Of a stretch of DNA of 37,928 nt, positions 25,918 through 36,825 are shown one piece after another (positions within the stretch are counted from its first letter, which is position 1; each line of letters begins with the position of its first letter). Under the pieces are notes generated by a model. The model was not told where the DNA came from and made no database searches. It saw nothing but the letters and a program-made list of their open reading frames with translations. Location: the NCBI GenBank assembly GCA_947177185.1, contig CAMWTJ010000015.1, positions 1-37,928 of the forward strand. Direction: 5' to 3'. A program made the translations under genes and the position numbers. This stretch comes from an uncultured Porphyromonadaceae bacterium (GTDB lineage: Bacteria > Bacteroidota > Bacteroidia > Bacteroidales > Muribaculaceae).

Positions 25918-26592
25918 CTACTGCTCTATGTAGGGCAGCAGGGCGTCGCGCCATATGGCGTAGCCGGGGGCCAGCAGGTGCAGGCCGTCGTTGGTGAGGT
26001 CGGCGCGCAGGCGTCCTTCGTCGTCGGCGAAGAGCGGGTGCAGGTCGATCCATGTGGCGCCAGCGCTTTCCACGATGGGGCGCAGCAGGCGGTTGACGTC
26101 GCGCACGGTCTGCTCCTTGCCGGCTATGGCCTTGTAGCGGCCGAAGGTGTTGTTGATGGGCAGAAGCGACTGCACGTACAGGCGTGTGGAGGGTGTGGCC
26201 GTGCGTATCTCGGCTATGAGGGCGCCGAGTGCGGAGGCTATGGAGTCGGCCGTAAGGTCGTGGCTGATGTCGTTGACGCCGCACAGCAGGAATATCTTCG
26301 CCGGGCGCCCGGCCGTGATGGCCGGCAGGCGGTCGTGCAGGCCGCCTATGATGTCGCCGTTGATGCCGCGGTTCACCACGCGGGGGTTGCCGAACAGTTC
26401 GTGCCACTCGCATCCGTGTGTGAGGCTGTTGCCGAGCATCACGATGGATGTGCTGTCGGTGCCGAGCATCTCGAACAGCGACGCGCGCTGTCCCCACAGC
26501 TCGTTGTGCGGGGCCGCGCTGCACCCGCATCCGCATCCGTGTGCCACGGCAGTGAGCAGTGTGGCTGTGGCTGCTGCCGCGAGCTTATTCAT
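25918..26592 (-). CDS. SGNH/GDSL-family hydrolase
   Basis: The 224-residue protein shows the four SGNH blocks: Ser in MLGNSLTHG (S56), Gly in GINGDIIGG, Asn in GVNDIS (N107), and the Asp/His pair in DGLHLLAPG (D202, H205). Members hydrolyse esters, often acetyl groups on sugars. The N-terminus is hydrophobic and holds Cys20, Cys22 and Cys24; export is likely, and a lipoprotein is possible although AHGC is a poor lipobox. It overlaps murQ by 8 bp and is the last gene of the cluster, so a role in deacetylating peptidoglycan fragments is a fair guess but unproven. Confidence 0.87.
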   Translation of the reverse strand: MNKLAAAATATLLTAVAHGCGCGCSAAPHNELWGQRASLFEMLGTDSTSIVMLGNSLTHGCEWHELFGNPRVVNRGINGDIIGGLHDRLPAITAGRPAKIFLLCGVNDISHDLTADSIASALGALIAEIRTATPSTRLYVQSLLPINNTFGRYKAIAGKEQTVRDVNRLLRPIVESAGATWIDLHPLFADDEGRLRADLTNDGLHLLAPGYAIWRDALLPYIEQ

Positions 26593-27406
26593 GTCCCTCG
26601 CGATAGGTGTCGACGGCTTTCTTGACGGAGCCGTGCATGAGCAGCAGGCGTTTGGCCTCGTCGTAGGGCAGGCCGAGCTCCTCGACCACCATGCGCGTGC
26701 CGCGGTCCACGAGCTTGGCGTTGCTGAGCTGCATGTTCACCATCTTGTTGCCTTTGACGCGTCCCATCTTGATCATCACGGATGTGGTGATCATGTTGCA
26801 TATCATCTTCTGGCCTGTGCCGCTCTTCATGCGCGAGCTGCCGGTGACGTATTCCGGGCCCACAATCATTTCGATGGCGATGTCGGCGGCGGCGCTTACG
26901 GGTGCGTCGGGGTTGGAGGTGATGGCGGCGGTGAGTATGCCGTGGCGGCGGCACTCTTCGAGCGCGCCTATCACGTAGGGCGTGGTGCCGGAGGCGGCGA
27001 TGCCTATGACGGTGTCGCGCTCGTTGATTCCGAAGGCCTCAAGGTCGCGCCATCCCTGTGCGGTGTCGTCCTCGGCGTTTTCGATAGGGTTGCGCAGGGC
27101 TTTGTCGCCGCCGGCTATGATGCCTATCACCCACGAGGGGTCCATGCCGAATGTGGGAGGTATTTCGGAGGCGTCGAGCACGCCGAGGCGTCCCGAGGTG
27201 CCGGCTCCCATGTAGAAGATGCGTCCGCCGCGCTTCATGCGCGTCACGATGCCTTCCACGAGCTGCTCTATCTGCGGGATGGCCTTTTCGACGGCGAGGG
27301 CCACTTTCTTGTCTTCGTTGTTGATGTCGTGCAGCAGTTCGCCGACGCTTTTCTTTTCGAGGTCGTTGTAGAGAGAGGGTTGTTCGGAAATCTTTACGAA
27401 AGCCAT
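26585..27406 (-). CDS. murQ: N-acetylmuramic acid 6-phosphate etherase MurQ
   Basis: MurQ cleaves the lactyl ether of MurNAc-6-phosphate, giving GlcNAc-6-phosphate and D-lactate in the cytoplasm. The 273-residue protein has the SIS-domain core with MGAGTSGRLGVLDASEIPPTFG split across residues 66-87, where E81 matches the catalytic Glu, and NAEDD (E112) for the second acidic residue. SSRMKSGTGQKMICNMITT is the other family signature. Length is slightly shorter than E. coli MurQ (298), with the loss at the C-terminus. It follows the kinase gene by 19 bp and overlaps the SGNH hydrolase by 8 bp. The order murT-murK-murQ matches the operon described in Tannerella forsythia. Confidence 0.96.
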   Translation of the reverse strand: MAFVKISEQPSLYNDLEKKSVGELLHDINNEDKKVALAVEKAIPQIEQLVEGIVTRMKRGGRIFYMGAGTSGRLGVLDASEIPPTFGMDPSWVIGIIAGGDKALRNPIENAEDDTAQGWRDLEAFGINERDTVIGIAASGTTPYVIGALEECRRHGILTAAITSNPDAPVSAAADIAIEMIVGPEYVTGSSRMKSGTGQKMICNMITTSVMIKMGRVKGNKMVNMQLSNAKLVDRGTRMVVEELGLPYDEAKRLLLMHGSVKKAVDTYREGHE

Positions 27407-27425
27407 AGTATCTGGGATTGCTGGT

Positions 27426-28271
27426 TTAGGAGTGGAACTGTATGAGTCCTTCCATGGGACTCTTGAGTATGGTGCCTACGGTGAAGCCCGTGGCGGCTGC
27501 GGCGTCGGCGAGCACGTCGCGGTAGTAGTGGGCTATCGAGCCCACAAAGTGGGCGCAGGGCTCGCACATGCCGGCGTAGCGGCTGACGTTGCGGCGGAAG
27601 AAGGCTTCGAACGAGCTCTGCACGAGCGCGCGCACCTCGGCGCGGTCTATGTTTTCGATGAGGAAGGGTGTGACCGACGCCAGGAAGCGGTTGGGCTGCG
27701 GCTCCTTGTACACGCGGCGTATGATGTCGAGCAGCGTGAGGTCGTACTGGTGCAGGAATTTCTCGCAGAGGTCGGCGGGCAGCTGTGCCTTGAGCACGTC
27801 GCCCACGAGCAGCTTGCCGAGCACGGCGCCCGAGCCTTCGTCGCCGAGTATGAAGCCCAGGGGCGACACGTTCATGGCTATGGCCGAGCCGTCGTAGTAG
27901 CACGAGTTGGAGCCGGTGCCGAGTATGCACGCTATGCCCGGACGGCGGCCGCACAGGGCGCGCGCGGCGGCGAGCAGGTCGGTGTGCACCTCGACGGTGC
28001 CGGCCGAGGGTATGTTGGCGCTTATGGCGCGCGCCACATTGCCGCACACTTCGGGCGAGATGCATCCCGCGCCGTAGAAGTAGACGGCTTCGATGCCGGC
28101 GGCGCGTTCGCCGAGTTCGGGCACGAGTTCGGCGGCGATGCGTGTGCGCATCTCCTCCTCGGTGAGCATTACGGCGTTCATGCCGCAGGTGAACACTTGT
28201 TTTTCAACTTTTCCGTTGCGGACGACGCACCAGTCCACTTTGGTGCTTCCGCAGTCTGCTATAAGTATCAT
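27426..28271 (-). CDS. murK: BadF/BadG-type amino-sugar kinase, probable MurNAc kinase MurK
   Basis: This 281-residue cytoplasmic kinase has the phosphate-binding DCGSTK at the N-terminus (6-11), a probable catalytic Asp in VHTDLLAAARAL (D98), GTGSN (118-122) and a second phosphate loop GDEGSG. The family includes N-acetylglucosamine kinases and the MurNAc/GlcNAc kinase MurK of Clostridium and Tannerella. Lying between murT and murQ, it most likely makes MurNAc-6-phosphate for MurQ, though it may also take GlcNAc. Its start overlaps the murT stop by 4 bp (ATGA). Family is certain; the preferred sugar is inferred from context. Confidence 0.88.
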   Translation of the reverse strand: MILIADCGSTKVDWCVVRNGKVEKQVFTCGMNAVMLTEEEMRTRIAAELVPELGERAAGIEAVYFYGAGCISPEVCGNVARAISANIPSAGTVEVHTDLLAAARALCGRRPGIACILGTGSNSCYYDGSAIAMNVSPLGFILGDEGSGAVLGKLLVGDVLKAQLPADLCEKFLHQYDLTLLDIIRRVYKEPQPNRFLASVTPFLIENIDRAEVRALVQSSFEAFFRRNVSRYAGMCEPCAHFVGSIAHYYRDVLADAAAATGFTVGTILKSPMEGLIQFHS

Positions 28272-29432
28272 ATCTTGATGTAAATTTTCTTTTTATAGAG
28301 TATGTAGCCGAACACCCAGTTGAAGGCCACGAAGGCCAGGGCGAAGAGCAGCGACGCGAGCGTGGCGTCGTCGCCGGCCATGGGCATGCACACGGCGCGG
28401 TATATCCAGCCTTTAAGACTTATGCTGCCGGCCTCGGCGGCGGCGTAGGGCACGCGTATGAAGCCCATGAGTATGGTGAGCACGGCGCCCAGGCAGTACA
28501 TGAACAGCGGGTTGACGCCGAAAGCCTCGAAGAAGCGGCACCAGCGCCTGTGGCCGCGGATGTCGATAATCCATATGAGCAGGCCCAGCAGGCTGGCGGC
28601 CATGCCGCAGGTGGTGAGCACAAACGTGGGCGACCATATTTTCTTGTTGACGGGTATGCCGTAGGCCAGCAGAAGGCCGCTGAAGGTGAGCACGGAGCCG
28701 ACTATGAACAGGCGGCATATGCGCTCACGGTTGTCGGCCACGGCCATGAGCATGCTTCCGCACAGGAAGCCTATGAGCATGTGGGCCACGGAGGGTATGG
28801 TGCTGAGCAGCCCCTCGGGGTCGAAATGCAGCGTGACGCCGCCCACGGTGTCGGAGTACATGTGGTTTTCGCCGAGCACGGCGCGGTCGGCGGCCGCTAT
28901 GATGTTGCGCTCGCTGAACTCCAGGCCGTGGCCCAGCAGCAGCACGGCGGCGTAGGCCACAAGGATGCCGGCCACGGTGCGTGCCAGCGCGCGGCGGCCC
29001 ATCGACAGCGCCAGCAGCGAGCCTGCGCCGTAGCACAGCGCCAGGCGCGGCATCACGCCGAGCATGCGTATGTGGTCGAAATTGACGGCGGCCTCCACTA
29101 TGCCGCCGCCGGCGGCCAGGCGCCGCAGCGTGAGCGACAGCCACGCTATGGCCAGGCCTATGAGGAATATCACGGCCGTGCGCCGCAGAATCTTCAGGGC
29201 GGCCGCGCGGCTCATGCGGAAATCGTAGCGCCGCAGCGACATGTACGTGCTCACGCCCATGATGAACATGAAGAAGGGAAACACCAGGTCGGTGGGTGTC
29301 AGGCCGTGCCACTGCGCGTGTGCCAGCGGGGTGTAGATGTGGCCCCACGACCCGGGGTTGTTGACCATGATCATGCCGGCCACGGTGATGCCGCGCAGTA
29401 TGTCGAGGGCGAGCAGGCGCCCTTGTTTGGGT

Positions 29433-29443
<11 letters not shown>
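28268..29443 (-). CDS. murT: MurT-like / DUF5009-HGSNAT-family membrane protein, candidate MurNAc transporter
   Basis: The 391-residue inner-membrane protein has about ten to eleven helices and the DUF5009/HGSNAT signature HAQWHGLTPTDLVFPFF (from H42). In Tannerella forsythia the gene at this position in murTKQ was reported as a MurNAc importer; I assign MurT by that context and resemblance from memory. The family also includes the human lysosomal enzyme that acetylates glucosamine across a membrane, and the probable catalytic His of that motif is kept here (H42). It could therefore be a transporter, a transmembrane acyltransferase, or both. It overlaps the D-lactate dehydrogenase-like gene by 11 bp and the kinase by 4 bp, showing tight coupling. 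Confidence 0.8.
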
Positions 29444-32276
<2,833 letters not shown>

Positions 32277-32300
32277 AGGTTGATTCGGTTTAGAGCCCGC

Positions 32301-32326
32301 CCCCCGATGTTTGTCAGAATCGGGGG
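32301..32326 (-). other. Hairpin in the leader of the D-lactate dehydrogenase gene
   Basis: CCCCCGAT (32301-32308) pairs perfectly with ATCGGGGG (32319-32326) around a ten-base loop, 24 bp before the ATG at 32276. This 101-bp gap is the largest within the salvage cluster. With no T-run after the stem it may be an attenuator or an mRNA processing/stability element rather than a full stop. Confidence 0.45.
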
Positions 32327-32377
32327 TCGGAAGGCTTTTTTCAGTTTATGAATTTGAAAATATTATAACCGGTTTTA

Positions 32378-33607
32378 TTAGTCGTAAAGCTTGTAGGGCG
32401 CGGACGCGGCGCGGAAGGGCTCCACGTCCTTGTTCCAGTAGGGGAGCATGTCGGCCACGCGGTGGCACGGTGTGAACAGGCGGCGTATCTGTTTGCTGCC
32501 CACCACCTTGTCGAACATATCGAAGCGCTTGGCGGCGTCCTCGGCGTCCATCACGCGGCGGTCGGGATACATGTCGGCCAGCTCCTGGAGCACGTAGAAC
32601 TGCACCAGCGTCAGCGGCGCGGCCTGCGCGTCGGTCACGTATATCTCCACGCCCTGCAGGTTCTCGCCCTTGCCGGTGCCGTAGAAAGGCTTGATGTGGA
32701 TGGGGCGGAACATCACGCCCGGGATGTGCAGGGCGTTGAGCCGGCGGTTGAGCTCGGCTGCGTCGATCCAGTCGGCGGCCACGAGCTTGAACGGCAGCGT
32801 GTAGCCCACGCCGATGCTCACATAGTACAGCTCGCCCAGGATGCCTGTGGCCGGATAGTACAGCGCCGATTCGGCGTTGGGTTGGTGTGGCGAGGGCAGC
32901 ACCCACGGCATGCCCGTGTCGGCGAAGCTCATGGAGCGCTTGTAGCCCTCCATGGGCACTACGGTGAGGTTTACGCGCTTGTCGCCGAGCAGTCCCTCGC
33001 CGTCGAGGTAGCGGGCGAGCTCGCCGGGTGTGAGGCCGTACAGATAGGGGATGGGAAACTGGCTTACGAACGAGAAGCAGCTGTCCTCCACCACGCATCC
33101 CTCCACCTTGTCGGCGCCCGCGGGGTTGGGGCGGTCGAGCACCACGAATTCCTTGCCCAGCTCGGCGCATGCCTGCATGGCCAGGCCCATGGTGGAGATG
33201 AAGGTGAACGAGCGGCAGCCGTTGTCCTGGATGTCGTACACGAGCACATCCACGCTGTCGAGCATCTCGGGGGTGGGCTTGCGGTACTTGCCGTAGATGC
33301 TGTAGACGGGCACGCCCGTGGCGGCGTCGACGGCGTTGCCCACGTGGTCGCCGGCGTGCACGTCGCCGCGCACGCCGTGTTCGGGTCCGTACAGTGCCGT
33401 CAGGCGCACGCCGGGGGCCTCGTGCAGTATGTCGATGGTGCTGCGCAGCGTGTTGTCCACGCCAGACGGATTGGTTATCAGGCCCACGCGCTTGCCTTGC
33501 AGGATGTCGAAGCCGCGGTCGCGCAGCACTTCCACTCCGGGTTTTACCTGCGCCGTGGCGCCGACGGCGATGGCCGCCGCTGCCAGTATTGATAACGCAC
33601 GTTTCAT
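32378..33607 (-). CDS. namZ: Exo-beta-N-acetylmuramidase NamZ-like (DUF1343, GH171)
   Basis: NamZ enzymes remove single MurNAc units from the non-reducing end of peptidoglycan glycan fragments. The 409-residue protein has a signal peptide (MKRALSILAAAAIAVGATA) with no lipobox, so a periplasmic place is likely. Family marks are LITNPSGVD, the probable catalytic region YGPEHGVRG (E76), VLDRPNPAGADKVEG, PIPYLYGLTPGELARY and GVGYTLPFKLVAADWID. Length fits. Its start overlaps the AmpG-like gene by 4 bp (ATGA). In this cluster it would supply free MurNAc to the MurT-like protein. The activity is known for the family; it is inferred here. Confidence 0.93.
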   Translation of the reverse strand: MKRALSILAAAAIAVGATAQVKPGVEVLRDRGFDILQGKRVGLITNPSGVDNTLRSTIDILHEAPGVRLTALYGPEHGVRGDVHAGDHVGNAVDAATGVPVYSIYGKYRKPTPEMLDSVDVLVYDIQDNGCRSFTFISTMGLAMQACAELGKEFVVLDRPNPAGADKVEGCVVEDSCFSFVSQFPIPYLYGLTPGELARYLDGEGLLGDKRVNLTVVPMEGYKRSMSFADTGMPWVLPSPHQPNAESALYYPATGILGELYYVSIGVGYTLPFKLVAADWIDAAELNRRLNALHIPGVMFRPIHIKPFYGTGKGENLQGVEIYVTDAQAAPLTLVQFYVLQELADMYPDRRVMDAEDAAKRFDMFDKVVGSKQIRRLFTPCHRVADMLPYWNKDVEPFRAASAPYKLYD

Positions 33608-35502
33608 TTCTTTTCTATTTTACGTCCGAAATTAGGGTCTATTTTAAGGAAGGCGCACACGCCGATGGTGGCGGCGCAGCATATCATGGTCCACACGAAG
33701 AAATGCCGGTAGCCGATGGTTTCCTGCAGCCAGCCGGCGGCCATGCCGGGCAGCATCATGCCCAGGGCCATGAAGCCGGTGCAGATGGCGTAGTGGGCGG
33801 TCTTGTGCTCGCCTTCGCTGAAGTAGATCAGATACAGCATGTAGGCCGTGAAGCCGAAGCCGTAGCCGAACTGCTCTATGAACACGCAGGCGTTGATGGT
33901 GAGCAGCGAGTGCGTGGGCCAGTAGCTCAGATACACAAACGTCAGGCACGTGAGCGACATGCTCCAGGCCATGGGCCACAGCCATTTCCTGAGGCCGCCG
34001 CGCGCAGCCACGATGCCGCCCACGATGCCGCCTATGGTGAGGCCGATGATGCCCACGGTGCCGTAGACAAAGCCCACCTCGCCGGTGCTCAGGCCGAGGC
34101 CGCCCTTGTCGATGGGGTCGAGCAGAAACGGATTTATGAGTTTCACCAGCTGGGCTTCGGGCAGGCGGTATAGAAGCATGAACGCCACCGCCACCCATAT
34201 CTGCTTCTTGGCGAAGAAGCTGCGGAAGGTTTCGAAAAACTCGCGGAAGATGTCGGCCGACGTGCGCGCGGCGCCGTGCTCGCGGCTGTCCGACGCCGGA
34301 CGCGGCAGCGCCCAGCTGTGGTACATGGCCACTGCCAGGAAGAACGCCGACAGCACCGCAAACACCACGAGCCATGCCATGGGTATGTTGCCGCTCGCGC
34401 CGTCGAAGCCGGCTGTCGCGGGCTGCTTGATTTTGTGGTCTATGTCGTAGTAGAGCCACGCCGTGCGGTCCCAGTTGTGCTCGTCGAACACCAGGCGCTC
34501 GCCCTCTGCGAGCTTGATGCCGGCGTCGCCCGACGTGTGCGTCACGTTCAGCACCACGCTTTCGCCGGGCGCCGGGCGCTTGGTCAGGCGCACGCCGCGG
34601 ATGGCGAACGTGTTGCTCGCGGCCTCGGCGGCAGCCTCGCGCTTCTCGCCGAAGGTTTCGGCCACCCAGCGCGTGAAGGCGCCGGGGCCTTCGTCGGCCT
34701 TGGCGGCGGCGGTGGCTGTGCCCGCGGCGGGAGCGGCAGCGGCCACGAAGCCGTTGCGCTCGTTGCTGCGGCGCACGCTGTCGCGCATCATGGCGGCGTA
34801 GGCGGCGAACGTCATCGGCTCGCCGTCCACCTCCACAATGGCCGGAGCCTTGACGGCCGTAGCTGCGGCTTCGCTGCCGGTGAAGAAATTCATCTCGGCC
34901 GGTTCGGCGGGATTCTGCAGGGCGAGGTCGGCCATCACGGGCGCCTCCCAGGCCACATAGGGGTCGACGTCGACTCCTAACTTCACGGCGTCGAGGCCGG
35001 TGCCCGTTTCGATGGCGCCTGCGAGCACCACCAGCAGGCCCTGGCCCACCACGGTGCTCACGCGGTAGAACGTGGAGCGGATGCCCACGTACAGCGACTG
35101 CTCATGCTCCGTCAGGGCCAGCATGTAGAAGCCGTCGGCGGCTATGTCGTGCGTGGCCGATGTGAAGCCCACGAGCCAGAATATGGCCAGCGTGAGCTGG
35201 AAGAAGAAGGGCGTCGGGATGCTGAACGCTATCCCCGCCAGGGCGAAGGCTATGATCCACTGCATGGTGAGTGTCCACCAGCGCTTGGTGCGGATAATGT
35301 CAACGAACGGGCTCCAGAAGGGTTTTATCACCCACGGCAGATACAGCCACCCCGTGTAGAGGGCTATGTCGGTGTTGGAAATACCCAGGCGCTTGTACAT
35401 TATCACCGATATGGTCATCACGGCCACATACGGCAGGCCCTGCGCGAAATAGAGCGTCGGAATCCACGCCCATGGCGAGCGCTTCGTGCTTGCGTCAGAC
35501 AT
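33604..35502 (-). CDS. AmpG-like MFS permease with a 200-residue periplasmic insert
   Basis: The 632-residue membrane protein starts with PTLYFAQGLPYVAVMTISVIM-like residues typical of AmpG, the importer of anhydromuropeptides, and has about twelve helices. It is longer than usual AmpG (around 490 in E. coli) because of a segment from about residue 166 to 373 between helices 5 and 6. By normal MFS topology this faces the periplasm. The insert has an Ala-rich helical part (about 250-298) and a beta-rich part (about 300-355). It starts 6 bp after the SpoIID-like gene and overlaps namZ by 4 bp. The substrate is inferred to be a muropeptide or related fragment from family and neighbours. Confidence 0.87.
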   Translation of the reverse strand: MSDASTKRSPWAWIPTLYFAQGLPYVAVMTISVIMYKRLGISNTDIALYTGWLYLPWVIKPFWSPFVDIIRTKRWWTLTMQWIIAFALAGIAFSIPTPFFFQLTLAIFWLVGFTSATHDIAADGFYMLALTEHEQSLYVGIRSTFYRVSTVVGQGLLVVLAGAIETGTGLDAVKLGVDVDPYVAWEAPVMADLALQNPAEPAEMNFFTGSEAAATAVKAPAIVEVDGEPMTFAAYAAMMRDSVRRSNERNGFVAAAAPAAGTATAAAKADEGPGAFTRWVAETFGEKREAAAEAASNTFAIRGVRLTKRPAPGESVVLNVTHTSGDAGIKLAEGERLVFDEHNWDRTAWLYYDIDHKIKQPATAGFDGASGNIPMAWLVVFAVLSAFFLAVAMYHSWALPRPASDSREHGAARTSADIFREFFETFRSFFAKKQIWVAVAFMLLYRLPEAQLVKLINPFLLDPIDKGGLGLSTGEVGFVYGTVGIIGLTIGGIVGGIVAARGGLRKWLWPMAWSMSLTCLTFVYLSYWPTHSLLTINACVFIEQFGYGFGFTAYMLYLIYFSEGEHKTAHYAICTGFMALGMMLPGMAAGWLQETIGYRHFFVWTMICCAATIGVCAFLKIDPNFGRKIEKK

Positions 35503-35508
35503 CTGTTG

Positions 35509-36825
35509 CTATGCTTTGTTGTTGATTGATTCGTATTCTTTGAGTTCGGCGCCGGGGAAGTAGTGCGCCAGTATCTGCTGCCACGTGTAGCCCTTTTCGG
35601 CCATCACGGCGGCGCCTATCTGGCACAGGCCCACGCCGTGGCCCCAGCCGGCGCCCCGCAGCACGAAGTCGTCGCCTTCGCGGTCCACCACGAAGGCCGA
35701 CGAGCGCAGGTGGCTGGTGCTCAGCGCATGGCGTATCTCAAGCTCCTTGCCTATGATCATGGTGCGGCGGGTGCCCGTGATGCGCAGGCGCACGATGCGG
35801 CCCGAGGTGCCGCGTTCCACGGCCGTCAGGTCGGTGATGCGGCCGAAGTCTATGCCTATGCGTTCGCGCACCAGCGCGCTCAGCTCGTCGGTGCTGTAGC
35901 GCACGGTCCAGCGGAAGAAGTCGAGGCTCTCGCGGTCGTAGCCGTTGAGCACCTGCGAGAGCACGCGTTCGTCGGCAGTGTTGCAGAAGGCTTCGGGCGA
36001 CGCCTCAATCCACGCACGCGCGCGGGGCTCGTAGCGCAGGTCGGGATACACCAGCGAGTCGGGGGCGTCGCTGCGCACCGTCAGATAGCTGTGGTGCACG
36101 GGTTCCCAGCAGTTCTCGAACAGCTCGAACACGCCGCCGCAGCACTTGCTGAAGCGTGCGTCGGCCAGTTCGCCGGTTTCGGGGTCCACGAGCACCACTC
36201 CGGCCGTGGCGGCCACAGCCTCGGCCACGGCGGCCGTGGTCTGGCGCGCCTTGCCCTGGTAGCGCTGGCAGTGGTCGTCGGCGCACACGTCGAAGTCGCT
36301 GTGGTCCTCGCGGTCCTGCCAGCGCACTATCTCGCCTTCGGTCACGGTGCACGCCTCGTAGGCGCTGCCGCCGGCCTCGATGCGGCGGTTCTTGCGTATC
36401 TGCGCCAGCAGCCAGCTGCGCGATATCACCGAGTGGGCGCGCAGCAGGTCGGGCGAGCTCATGGCGCTCATCTCCGACGATATCACGCTCAGCAGATAGT
36501 CTTCCACGCCGATGCGGTTTATCACCGTGATGCCGCCGTCGGCCGCGGCTTTCAGCGTCAGCGCGCCGTCGAACGTCTGGTTCTCGCGGCGTTCCCAGTG
36601 GAAGTCGACGCCGATGGTCACATCTTTCACCTCGAACACGGCGCCTTCGGCGGCGGGTTCGAAATCGAGCGCCCCGCAGGGCAGAGCGTCGAAATGCATC
36701 AGGCCGCTCACTTCGGTGCCGTCGCTGCAGCGGAAAGCACCGTGAAACTCTATGTCTACGGCCGAGGCGGTAAGTATGCCTACGGCTACGGTAGCGTATG
36801 GTTTTTTATCGCACATTTTCAGCAA
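35509..36825 (-). CDS. SpoIID/LytB domain protein, apparently cytoplasmic
   Basis: SpoIID proteins are lytic transglycosylases that cut peptidoglycan to 1,6-anhydroMurNAc ends. This 438-residue homolog keeps the core VEDYLLSVISSEMSAM with the probable catalytic Glu (E118), followed by LLRAHSVISRSWLLAQ, and has the later GAGWGHGVGLCQIGA signature. A CCGGVFE segment in the middle is shared with other Bacteroidetes members as I remember them. No signal peptide is visible: the domain begins right after about ten polar residues. The start (36825, or ATG at 36816) overlaps the DUF4922 gene. The absence of an export signal is odd for a murein enzyme and hints at action on imported fragments. Confidence 0.88.
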   Translation of the reverse strand: MLKMCDKKPYATVAVGILTASAVDIEFHGAFRCSDGTEVSGLMHFDALPCGALDFEPAAEGAVFEVKDVTIGVDFHWERRENQTFDGALTLKAAADGGITVINRIGVEDYLLSVISSEMSAMSSPDLLRAHSVISRSWLLAQIRKNRRIEAGGSAYEACTVTEGEIVRWQDREDHSDFDVCADDHCQRYQGKARQTTAAVAEAVAATAGVVLVDPETGELADARFSKCCGGVFELFENCWEPVHHSYLTVRSDAPDSLVYPDLRYEPRARAWIEASPEAFCNTADERVLSQVLNGYDRESLDFFRWTVRYSTDELSALVRERIGIDFGRITDLTAVERGTSGRIVRLRITGTRRTMIIGKELEIRHALSTSHLRSSAFVVDREGDDFVLRGAGWGHGVGLCQIGAAVMAEKGYTWQQILAHYFPGAELKEYESINNKA

